Origin: Phycisphaeraceae bacterium
GTDB lineage: Bacteria > Planctomycetota > Phycisphaerae > Phycisphaerales > UBA1924
DNA: 64,000 bases
Direction: 5' to 3'
Assembly: GCA_019636495.1 (NCBI GenBank)
Contig: JAHBXL010000020.1
Coordinates: 1 to 64,000 of the forward strand
This document shows, piece after piece, positions 8,460-15,365 of the stretch (position 1 is its first letter; every line of letters begins with the position of its first letter). Both the position numbers and the translations under genes were made by a program. The notes beneath the pieces were generated by a model. The model saw only the letters and a program-made list of their open reading frames with translations, was not told the origin of the DNA and searched no databases.

Positions 8460-9481
8460 GGCCTAAACCACGCATCTGGATTCTTTGCGATCATTGTCTT
8501 TAGTTCGGCCATGGCCTCGTAGAATGCCTTTGACGCGTCCTTTCCATACTTTCCCTTGAGTCTACTGATGAGATGGTCAAAAACACGATCATGGTATATA
8601 ATTCTGTGCCTTCCACGATGATCTTTGGGTGCCAGTGGGAGCATGTTGTGCACGCCCCAGAGCGTTGCATTGAATCCGTGTGTCTTCTTGAGTTCTGCGA
8701 ATCGCTTTGCAGTCTGTTTGTAAAATGAGATAATATGGTGGGCGACCTTGCCAGATTGGTTGACCGCCCTCGCCATGCGCCTCCATGAACGAACGTCTGC
8801 CCTTGTTAGGTCAGCCGAGCCGAACGGCAGCGGGGTGGAGTAGTCGTCAACCACTCCATTGATGTTGACTTCATCATAGATATCACGAACCCATGAACTG
8901 TCACCACGAGTATGCCAGTCGTCAGGCATGTCCCAGTCAGTCGCCCAGTCGAGGTCGTGCTCCAAGTTGTCCGCGTAAGTGCTCGTGAGTCGATAGGCCA
9001 AGTAGCCCGCAGTAATGGCCTTAGTCGCGTAGGCGTCCATTGCATCACCGATGAACAATCCCAGCGGGTCTCTCCGCCCCCACGGGCTCGAGCCGAGGTA
9101 CTCGTACAGGTTCATCCCATCGCCGTAGAGGTCCTGCACATCGAACGCCGCGACCAGTGCGCCCATGCCGCGGCCGTGGAAACTGGTCGCCTCGATGAGC
9201 GTGAGCGCGGTCGCGTTTGGATCGGGCTGCAGGAACCTGCCGAGTTGCGGCATGTACGCCCGGTTGCGCATCTGCACCACCAAGTGCGCAAACGGGATCA
9301 GCCGCGGCGGCTCATTCCCGAGCGAATCGGCGGAAGCCGAATCCAACCTGTCAAAGAACAGCGCCTTGTGCCCGCACCGAACAGTCGGGAAGGCGTGCAG
9401 ATGCTCGGCGGCCGTAGCGGCCCCGTACGCATCATACCGCCATTGACCGCAAACGCGAGCGGTTGAACTGGACCCGCCCAA
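8456..9481 (-). CDS. Rhs-core cassette with AHH nuclease toxin tip
   Basis: The Rhs core ends at DPLGL (about residue 141). A diverged version of the shared linker follows (DLDWATDWDMPDDWHTR). The C-terminal domain, AHHIISFYKQTAKRF...LWGVHNMLPLAPKDHRGRHRIIYHDRVFDHL, is a clear AHH nuclease of the HNH/Endo VII superfamily, with the AHH motif, an N..LP strand and the H..H pair. It would degrade DNA or RNA in a target cell. Rhs homology extends back to about 9560, where an in-frame TAG occurs directly before LVQYGP; the listed start is a TTG in the repeat. The immunity gene overlaps by ATGA. Confidence 0.88.
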   Translation of the reverse strand: MGGSSSTARVCGQWRYDAYGAATAAEHLHAFPTVRCGHKALFFDRLDSASADSLGNEPPRLIPFAHLVVQMRNRAYMPQLGRFLQPDPNATALTLIEATSFHGRGMGALVAAFDVQDLYGDGMNLYEYLGSSPWGRRDPLGLFIGDAMDAYATKAITAGYLAYRLTSTYADNLEHDLDWATDWDMPDDWHTRGDSSWVRDIYDEVNINGVVDDYSTPLPFGSADLTRADVRSWRRMARAVNQSGKVAHHIISFYKQTAKRFAELKKTHGFNATLWGVHNMLPLAPKDHRGRHRIIYHDRVFDHLISRLKGKYGKDASKAFYEAMAELKTMIAKNPDAWFRP

Positions 9482-9560
9482 ATCACAAACAGCGACGATA
9501 TCCCCACCAGCATCCTGAAGCGTCCACCACGCCGCGCGGGTCGGGCCATACTGTACGAGC
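9057..9560 (-). repeat. Rhs core repeat, cassette 2
   Basis: Core copy from LVQYGPTRAAWW to DPLGL, preceded immediately by an in-frame stop and non-repeat DNA. Confidence 0.85.
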
Positions 9561-9581
9561 TACCAAGTCGTACATAGAGAC

Positions 9582-10532
9582 TCACGGCGTGATTCGAAGG
9601 CACCGAGGTTCCCATACCAACTCGGGCAGATGTAGCATTCCGTCACGGGCGACCAGCACTCTCCCGTCTGCCATCGGCGACAAACTCAGCCGCCAACTGT
9701 CGGTCTCCACATTGCGAACTTCCGCACCGGTAAGGCCATCGAAGAACATTGCTCTGGCAGACCCCATGCCACTGAACTTTGAGCGTCGCATTCCAAACAA
9801 TACGTTGCCACATTGTACTGCACACAGGCGAGCAAAATAGCACGTACTCTCTTGATCTTTCAGTATCGGCGACGTTACCGGATCGCCTTCTGGCACATAT
9901 CGCCACGCCACGGAACCATCTGGTCGCAATGCTGTTACGGTACCAAGCCTGTTCTCCGTCATTGCGAGCCACCCTGACCCGAAGGTGACTTCACGCGGCG
10001 ATGACGCGATGTCTACACCTGTGCTCAACAATGTCACACGTCGCTCAGTATCGTAATAAACCACTTCCTTTCGGCTGCTCTTTGGGCGTGCTTTGATTAG
10101 AATAGCGATCGCCACGGCGCTGTCGCTGCCCACCTCTTCTATGCCGTCACCGCTTGTGACAGATTCGCCATTCGTTGCATTCAATAGCATCCACCTCCCG
10201 TTCCAAAGATGAACTAAGAGATAGTCTGGACCACTGAAAGCAACCGACGCAATGTCCCTCAAACCTGTCCTGCGCCACAGCCTCCTTCCGGACCACTCGT
10301 AGGCAGTTACGGACATCTCTTCAAACACGGAAATGACCAACACTTCCTGTATCGGATGCAAAGCAACCGACGGCGTTCTCCCTTCCGGCACATTAACAAG
10401 GGGGCGAGATAGCTGCCGCCCGGCGATAGAAAATACTGCAATGCGACCATCGTGGCTTCCAGCGACAAACGCATCGTTGCGGTGAATGTCGGTCCAAACA
10501 TCGCTAATCGCGGACTCTTCCACATCACTCAT
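9582..10532 (-). CDS. Propeller-like candidate immunity protein for DUF2380 tip
   Basis: A 316-residue protein with repeated beta-rich units: HDGRIAVFSIAGRQL, VTAYEWSGRRLWRR, WNGRWMLLNATNGE and TALRPDGSVAWRYVPEGD. These resemble PQQ/WD-type propeller blades. No signal peptide is seen, so a cytoplasmic role is expected. Its ATG overlaps the TGA of the HINT-DUF2380 toxin ORF (ATGA), the arrangement of a coupled antidote. A similar-sized propeller-like gene follows the other DUF2380-type cassette. I do not recognise a named immunity family, and the function is inferred from position. The gene is less GC-rich than the flanking Rhs core. Confidence 0.6.
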   Translation of the reverse strand: MSDVEESAISDVWTDIHRNDAFVAGSHDGRIAVFSIAGRQLSRPLVNVPEGRTPSVALHPIQEVLVISVFEEMSVTAYEWSGRRLWRRTGLRDIASVAFSGPDYLLVHLWNGRWMLLNATNGESVTSGDGIEEVGSDSAVAIAILIKARPKSSRKEVVYYDTERRVTLLSTGVDIASSPREVTFGSGWLAMTENRLGTVTALRPDGSVAWRYVPEGDPVTSPILKDQESTCYFARLCAVQCGNVLFGMRRSKFSGMGSARAMFFDGLTGAEVRNVETDSWRLSLSPMADGRVLVARDGMLHLPELVWEPRCLRITP

Positions 10533-12754
10533 GGTACGACCTGCCTTGCAAATCCAAACTCGAGTTTTAGCTGTTCAAGGTAGTCCAGCACATCCTGTCG
10601 GCTGGCGGTTCGCGCGTTCTCTCTCAGCCATTGCTTCCACCGGTCGTTCCAAGACCCGGACAATCCCGTTCCCTTTCCATGGACTCGTTTGTGCCAGTCG
10701 CGGCTGATCTGGTCCCCAAGTGCATCGAGTTCTGCTCTTTGGAAACCCAATTTCTCGAATTGCTTCCAGTACTGCTTCGGCAGGAAGTGATGATACTCCC
10801 AAAGGTGACAAGCACGTGCATTATGCACCAACACCCCACCCGCGCCCACACGATACGTGTGTACCCCTTCCACTTCGAAGTTGTGCACCGTCGCCCGGCG
10901 ACTGGTGAACTCCACCGATTCGACCTCATGGACCGGCGCGGCATTTCCCACGTTCGAACCCGCCGCGGCACCGCCCACCAGCGAACGCACCAGGTCGCCG
11001 CTTCGCAGGTTCTGGGCCTCCACCCATCCGCGGCCCTCGACGTAGAACGGGTGCTCCTCGGTGGTGTTCAGCGTCTGTGCTTGCCCGCCGCCCAGCAGGA
11101 TCGTCACCGCGACAATCGGCGCACCGTGTCGCACAAACGTCTGCTTCACGCGCCGAAGGCTGATCTCTCCCTTGCACTCATCTGTCGCGACGACCAGATC
11201 GCCCTCGACAACGTCCTCGATCGGGATGATCCCGCGCGCGGTCCAGATCTCGGTCTGGGCTTCAAAGCAGCCGCAGCCCTTGCGGATAAAGCCTCGCGCA
11301 CGGTCCATCAGCCCGCCGCCGCCGCGCGACAATGCGCTGCCCGCCATGCCCGCGTAGTGCTTGGCACCGCTCCATGCCGATGATCCGATGCGACCGAGGA
11401 ACGATCCAAGTTTGCCCGCCAGCTTGCCGCCGGGAATCATCCCCAGCGCCATCGCCGCGGCGAACTCCTCGCCGCTGGTCTCGCCCAGTGCGTAGAGCGC
11501 AACTTCACCAAGATTCCCCACGAACGGGAACGGCAGGTAGCTTGCAATCTGTGCCGCGACAACGGCGGTGGCCTTGAGCCCTTGCCCGATCGACGACATG
11601 AACGCGGCAGTACTGCCGGCCGCTTCCGCCTGGTACTCATCCACCATGCTGAACGGGTCCCAACTCAGGCCGAGCGGGTCCGCACGCATCCACGGGTTGG
11701 AACCCGCGTACTCGTACAGGTTCATCCCATCGCCGTAGAGACCCTGCACGTCGAACGCCGCGACCAGTGCGCCCATGCCGCGGCCGTGGAAACTCGTCGC
11801 CTCGATGAGCGTGAGCGCGGTCGCGTTCGGATCGGGCTGCAGGAACCTGCCGAGTTGCGGCATGTATGCGCGGTTGCGCATCTGCACCACCAGGTGCGCA
11901 AACGGGATCAGCCGCGGCGGCTCGTTGCCGAAACTGTCGGCGGAGGCCGAATCCAACCTGTCAAAGAACAGCGCCTTGTGCCCGCACCGAACAGTCGGGA
12001 AGGCATGCAGGTGCTCCGCGGCGGTTGCCGCGCCGTACGCATCATACCGCCACTGACCACAAACGCGAGCGGTTGAACTGGACCCGCCCAGATCACAAAC
12101 AGCGACGATATCCCCACCAGCATCCTGAAGCGTCCACCACGCCGCGCGGGTGGGGCCGTACTGCACGAGCAACTCATCCGGCCCGGCGAACCCGTCGCCC
12201 GTGCCCCAGACATACTCGCGGGCAACGTAGGTGTAGATGACCGGCGCGGGGCTGCCACCGCCCATCATCGCCGATTGGCCCTCTTCGAGGCCGAGCGTCG
12301 TCGCCTTGGTGTCGAGTTCCTCGGCTTCGGTGGCTTCTTCGGCAATCTGCTGCAGACCGCCGCCCCCGCCGCCCATCAGCAGTTCGCCGATCGACAGCAG
12401 CGGATCGGTCACGACCTCCTGAATCCTCCGGATCCCGTCGTAGTAGAACCGCTCGCTGCGGACCTCACCGCTGATCGCGCCATCCTCGATGTTCGGGAAC
12501 GGCGACTGCGTGCGGATCAGGCGGCCCAGGCCGTCATACGTGTAGTGCTTGACCAGCGCGCCCGGCGCGGCGGTGAACGAGAGTTCGCCCTCGATGGGAT
12601 CGGGCTCTCCGGGGCCGGGCGTCCCAGGACTGGTGGGCGTGATCACCGCCAGCGAGATCTGGTCTCGCAAACTTCTCCCCGGGCATCCCGACCCGCGCAT
12701 CAACCTCGCGCTCACGCTCGAACGCGCGGGACGCATCGACGATGCCCTCCGCAC
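10529..12754 (-). CDS. Rhs-core cassette with HINT and DUF2380-like toxin tip
   Basis: The longest cassette, and the first in the array. Residues 1-43 are antisense to a TPR gene fragment and are not Rhs; Rhs homology starts near 12623 (GEPDPIEGEL). YD-like repeats and the core run to DPLGL at about residue 363. A hydrophobic alanine/glycine-rich segment follows, then a HINT domain at about 491-646 (GCGCFEAQTEIW, EEHPFYVEGRGW, GGVLVHN). The tip has EYHHFLPKQYWKQF...WHKRVHGKGTG...WNDRWKQWL, the HH.LP / H..HG / W..W pattern of DUF2380/SitA-like toxins. No complete Rhs shell, signal or native start is present, so this too is a tip cassette. The partner gene overlaps by ATGA. Confidence 0.82.
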   Translation of the reverse strand: MRRASSMRPARSSVSARLMRGSGCPGRSLRDQISLAVITPTSPGTPGPGEPDPIEGELSFTAAPGALVKHYTYDGLGRLIRTQSPFPNIEDGAISGEVRSERFYYDGIRRIQEVVTDPLLSIGELLMGGGGGGLQQIAEEATEAEELDTKATTLGLEEGQSAMMGGGSPAPVIYTYVAREYVWGTGDGFAGPDELLVQYGPTRAAWWTLQDAGGDIVAVCDLGGSSSTARVCGQWRYDAYGAATAAEHLHAFPTVRCGHKALFFDRLDSASADSFGNEPPRLIPFAHLVVQMRNRAYMPQLGRFLQPDPNATALTLIEATSFHGRGMGALVAAFDVQGLYGDGMNLYEYAGSNPWMRADPLGLSWDPFSMVDEYQAEAAGSTAAFMSSIGQGLKATAVVAAQIASYLPFPFVGNLGEVALYALGETSGEEFAAAMALGMIPGGKLAGKLGSFLGRIGSSAWSGAKHYAGMAGSALSRGGGGLMDRARGFIRKGCGCFEAQTEIWTARGIIPIEDVVEGDLVVATDECKGEISLRRVKQTFVRHGAPIVAVTILLGGGQAQTLNTTEEHPFYVEGRGWVEAQNLRSGDLVRSLVGGAAAGSNVGNAAPVHEVESVEFTSRRATVHNFEVEGVHTYRVGAGGVLVHNARACHLWEYHHFLPKQYWKQFEKLGFQRAELDALGDQISRDWHKRVHGKGTGLSGSWNDRWKQWLRENARTASRQDVLDYLEQLKLEFGFARQVVP
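11666..12180 (-). repeat. Rhs core repeat, cassette 1
   Basis: Core copy from DELLVQYGPTRAAWW to DPLGL. It is continuous with the longer upstream Rhs segment that also forms the right terminal repeat. Confidence 0.85.
12193..12623 (-). repeat. Right terminal direct repeat of the Rhs array
   Basis: Same orientation and sequence family as 1147-1588. Homology stops sharply at about 12623, where TPR-coding DNA of the opposite strand begins. Confidence 0.8.
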
Positions 12755-12947
12755 CTACGCATCGGCACTCGAGGTCTATCCCGAGCACATCGGCGCGATG
12801 CAGGGCCTCGCGCGGCTCCAACTCCGTCACAACCGCCGCGACGAGCGCACACCCGACCTCCTCTTCGCCATCGCCCTCCGCGGCGAGACCGAGCAGTGGC
12901 GGCAATGGGCCCAACGAACACTCGCTGCAGACGTTGCGCGGCCGTAG
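12625..12947 (+). pseudogene. TPR protein C-terminal fragment
   Basis: The plus-strand translation PDPRINLALTLERAGRIDDALRTYASALEVYPEHIGAMQGLARL is tetratricopeptide repeat sequence, followed by about 40 residues to a TAG. The 5' part of the gene is missing: upstream DNA is the antisense of Rhs repeat, and the only in-frame ATG lies inside it. I read this as a gene truncated when the Rhs array arrived or was rearranged. The missing N-terminal half is not visible at the other end of the array. Confidence 0.65.
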
Positions 12948-13050
12948 CACGGATCGCCGCACATTCTCATGCCTTTGGGCACCTCGCCGCTCCGAGGCGC
13001 GTGGCTGGTTGCGCTCAAGATCGAGCGGCACTCCGTGTTACACTGCCCGC

Positions 13051-13815
13051 ATGCTCCGCTCCGCGGCGATCCGCCTGCTCCCAGCGCTCGCCCTCGGCGC
13101 GGCCACCACCATTGCATTCTCGTGGGCCATCGCCGCAACACGGCCGAGCAACGCGTCGTGGTTCGGCCAGAATACCGCCGGCTCATTCGGCCTCGATCGC
13201 GGCGATGATCTGCTCCTGATCTGCCAGGGTCGCGCGTTTGCGCACCGCGCGGTGCTGGTCGAAGTGGTGAAGGACCGCTTCGAGAAAACGCAGTTCCGCG
13301 AGTTCCTCAACCAGACCGACCGCCTTCACTCCGCCGCGCTCCCGGCTTGGTCGCACATCGATCTTTCTCCGGGCCCGGGGGCTCAGCCCGCGCCGCGCAT
13401 GCACCCGACACTCGGTCTCATTACTCCCGATCGGTTCTCCTATGTTGTAAACGCGTACGGCTGGCCAGCGCTCGCCATGCGCGGCGTGAAGATCGAGACG
13501 CTCCCGACCGGCGGCGCATGGCGCGACCCCTCGCTCGATCACCCGCACTCGATCCTGCTCGGGCCAAGGCGGGTGGCCGTCCCCGCATCCATACTTTGGC
13601 CGGGATTCCTGCTGAACTCGCTCATCTTCGCCGCGGCATGGTTTATCGCGGTCTCGCTCGGCGGCCGCGCTGCACACTCGCTTGCGGCCCGCCTACGCGC
13701 CCGCCGCGCACTTCGCCGCGGCAGATGCCCCAACTGCCGCTACGACCTGCTTGGTGACTTCTCCTCCGGCTGCCCGGAGTGCGGATGGAAACGAAGTGCG
13801 CCAGCGCACTCATAA
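13051..13815 (+). CDS. Membrane protein with C-terminal zinc ribbon
   Basis: A 254-residue protein. An N-terminal hydrophobic segment (LLPALALGAATTIAFSWAIA) and a second near residue 190 (ILWPGFLLNSLIFAAAWFIAVSL) place it in the membrane. The tail RCPNCRYDL...GCPECGW is a four-cysteine zinc ribbon of a kind seen often in planctomycete hypothetical proteins. I started at the ATG at 13051, where the signal-like helix begins; the longer open frame upstream is not protein-like and overlaps the TPR fragment. Function is unknown. The zinc ribbon faces the cytoplasm if the two segments form a hairpin. Confidence 0.7.
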   Translation: MLRSAAIRLLPALALGAATTIAFSWAIAATRPSNASWFGQNTAGSFGLDRGDDLLLICQGRAFAHRAVLVEVVKDRFEKTQFREFLNQTDRLHSAALPAWSHIDLSPGPGAQPAPRMHPTLGLITPDRFSYVVNAYGWPALAMRGVKIETLPTGGAWRDPSLDHPHSILLGPRRVAVPASILWPGFLLNSLIFAAAWFIAVSLGGRAAHSLAARLRARRALRRGRCPNCRYDLLGDFSSGCPECGWKRSAPAHS

Positions 13816-13819
13816 CTCA

Positions 13820-13910
13820 ACAATCCCGCCTCCGCACTGCCCACTCCGAACTCCGCATTCCGCATTCCCCAATCCACAATCCCCGATCCAAAATCACACC
13901 CCCGCCCGCC
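13820..13910. repeat. Intergenic ATCC/TTCC-type low-complexity repeat
   Basis: Tandem degenerate units of about 7-8 bases (such as CCGCATTCC, CCAATCC, CCGATCC) fill the gap between convergent genes. A closely similar stretch occurs at about 63185-63235. Confidence 0.6.
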
Positions 13911-15288
13911 ACCCCTTCCCATCCCGCACAACGCGCCGGTACAGCGTGTCCCGCTCCACGGGCTCAAACCCAGCATCGCGGATCGCCTTCTGCAGCGTCC
14001 ACACGTTCACTTCCTGGTGCGTCGCGGCATCCTTTGAGCCCTGCGGCACCTTGGTGATGTCGTACCACACCACCGTGCCATCGAGATCATCGGCCCCGCA
14101 CTGCAGCATCAACTGCGCCATCGGCAGAGTCTGCATGATCCAGAACGCCTTGACGTGCGCAAAGTTGTCAAGCATCAGCCGTGCGATCGCCAGCGTGCGC
14201 AGGTTCTCAAGCCCCGTCGGCCCGGGCAGATGCTCAAGGTCGCTGCCATCCGGGAAAAACGGCAGCGGGATGATGGTCTGAAATCGGCCTTTGGTGGGCC
14301 GGCACTCCGTGCCGGCCGAATCAGCATCCTCGTGAGGCTCTTCGCCCGGCACGGAGTGCCGGGCCACCTCGGACAGGGCCTCATCCTGCGCATCCCGCAG
14401 CATCTCCATGTGCACCAGCCGTTCGCGGCGTTGCTCAATGTGCCCATAGAGAATCGTCGCGTTGGTGTTCAGCCCCAGCGCGTGCGCCTCGCGGTGCACA
14501 TCCAGCCAGACATCGGAGCGGATCTTGCCCTTGAACGCTTCATCGTGAACGCGGTCATCGAAGACCTCAGCGCCCCCGCCCGGCAGCGACCCCAGCCCCG
14601 CCTTCTTCAGTTCGCTCAGCACCCAGCGGATGCCCTCGCGCCGCGCCGCACGGCCGACTTCGCTCGCATCGCTTGCGCCCTTGTACACCTTCGCGATCCG
14701 AGCCAGGTGCACAACCTCCACCGCTGTGAACGCCTTCACGTGCAGTTCACTCCCCAACCGTCGCGCCTCATCGCGGATCGTCGACACCAACTCGGGGTAG
14801 TAACTCCACGGCAGGTACGGGTGCAGCCCGCCCACCGAGTGGATCTCCGTCGCCCCGCCCTCCACCGCCTTGCGCACTTCTTCACGCACATAGTCCATGT
14901 CGCGCGTGTACGCGCCGGGCTCATCCTTCTTGCGGTAGAACTCGCAGAACTTGCACGACAGCGCGCAGACGTTCGAGTAGTTCAGGTGCCGGTTGATGTT
15001 GTAGTAGGCAACGCCGCCCGCACCGGGCGCACCGTGCAGCCGGTTGCGCACCATCGCCGCCATCTCGCACACGCCCCAGATGTCCGGCGTCGTGTACAGC
15101 AGGTCACCATCGTCGAGCGTTAGCCGCTCGCCGCGATCGACCTTCTCGCGGATCGCATCCAGCCGTCGATCCCGCCCGCGCACAGGCGATGCCGCGGGCG
15201 CGATGCCCAGACTCCGCCCACCCTCTTGTGCCGCAATGGTCGCCATCGAACGCGTTCCCTTCCGCCGCCGCGGGACGGGCATTTTCAT
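13894..15288 (-). CDS. mqnE: Aminofutalosine synthase MqnE (radical SAM)
   Basis: MqnE adds the chorismate-derived 3-[(1-carboxyvinyl)oxy]benzoate to SAM to give aminofutalosine, the second step of the futalosine route to menaquinone. The radical-SAM motif appears as CALSCKFC after NRHLNYSNV, the usual MqnE context. GERLTLDDGDLLY and the later QTIIPLPFF and WIMQTLPMAQLMLQCGADDLDGTV also fit the family. The open frame begins MKMPVPRRRK; a second ATG at 15246 is possible. An oddity is a 30-residue insert (about residues 304-333) encoded by an inverted-repeat element at 14290-14375, between the DAQDE helix and the GRFQ strand. Confidence 0.92.
   Translation of the reverse strand: MKMPVPRRRKGTRSMATIAAQEGGRSLGIAPAASPVRGRDRRLDAIREKVDRGERLTLDDGDLLYTTPDIWGVCEMAAMVRNRLHGAPGAGGVAYYNINRHLNYSNVCALSCKFCEFYRKKDEPGAYTRDMDYVREEVRKAVEGGATEIHSVGGLHPYLPWSYYPELVSTIRDEARRLGSELHVKAFTAVEVVHLARIAKVYKGASDASEVGRAARREGIRWVLSELKKAGLGSLPGGGAEVFDDRVHDEAFKGKIRSDVWLDVHREAHALGLNTNATILYGHIEQRRERLVHMEMLRDAQDEALSEVARHSVPGEEPHEDADSAGTECRPTKGRFQTIIPLPFFPDGSDLEHLPGPTGLENLRTLAIARLMLDNFAHVKAFWIMQTLPMAQLMLQCGADDLDGTVVWYDITKVPQGSKDAATHQEVNVWTLQKAIRDAGFEPVERDTLYRRVVRDGKGWRAGV
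14286..14375. repeat. REP-like inverted repeat inside mqnE
   Basis: Two arms of about 24 bases, GGTGG(G/C)CCGGCACTCCGTGCC and its complement, face each other across about 30 bases. Each arm is itself a palindrome with a TCC centre. The element keeps the reading frame. Confidence 0.75.
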
Positions 15289-15365
15289 CGATTCCTGAAA
15301 ACTCTGGAATGGTAGCCCCGCGGCCGCTTCACCGGCTCGCCCACCATGCCAATACCATCGCCCCC

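Noticed and set aside
1088..12754. CRISPR or transposon explanation for the repeated blocks
   Set aside because: The repeats are coding Rhs core of about 500 bp separated by unique genes; no transposase or short spaced repeats are present.
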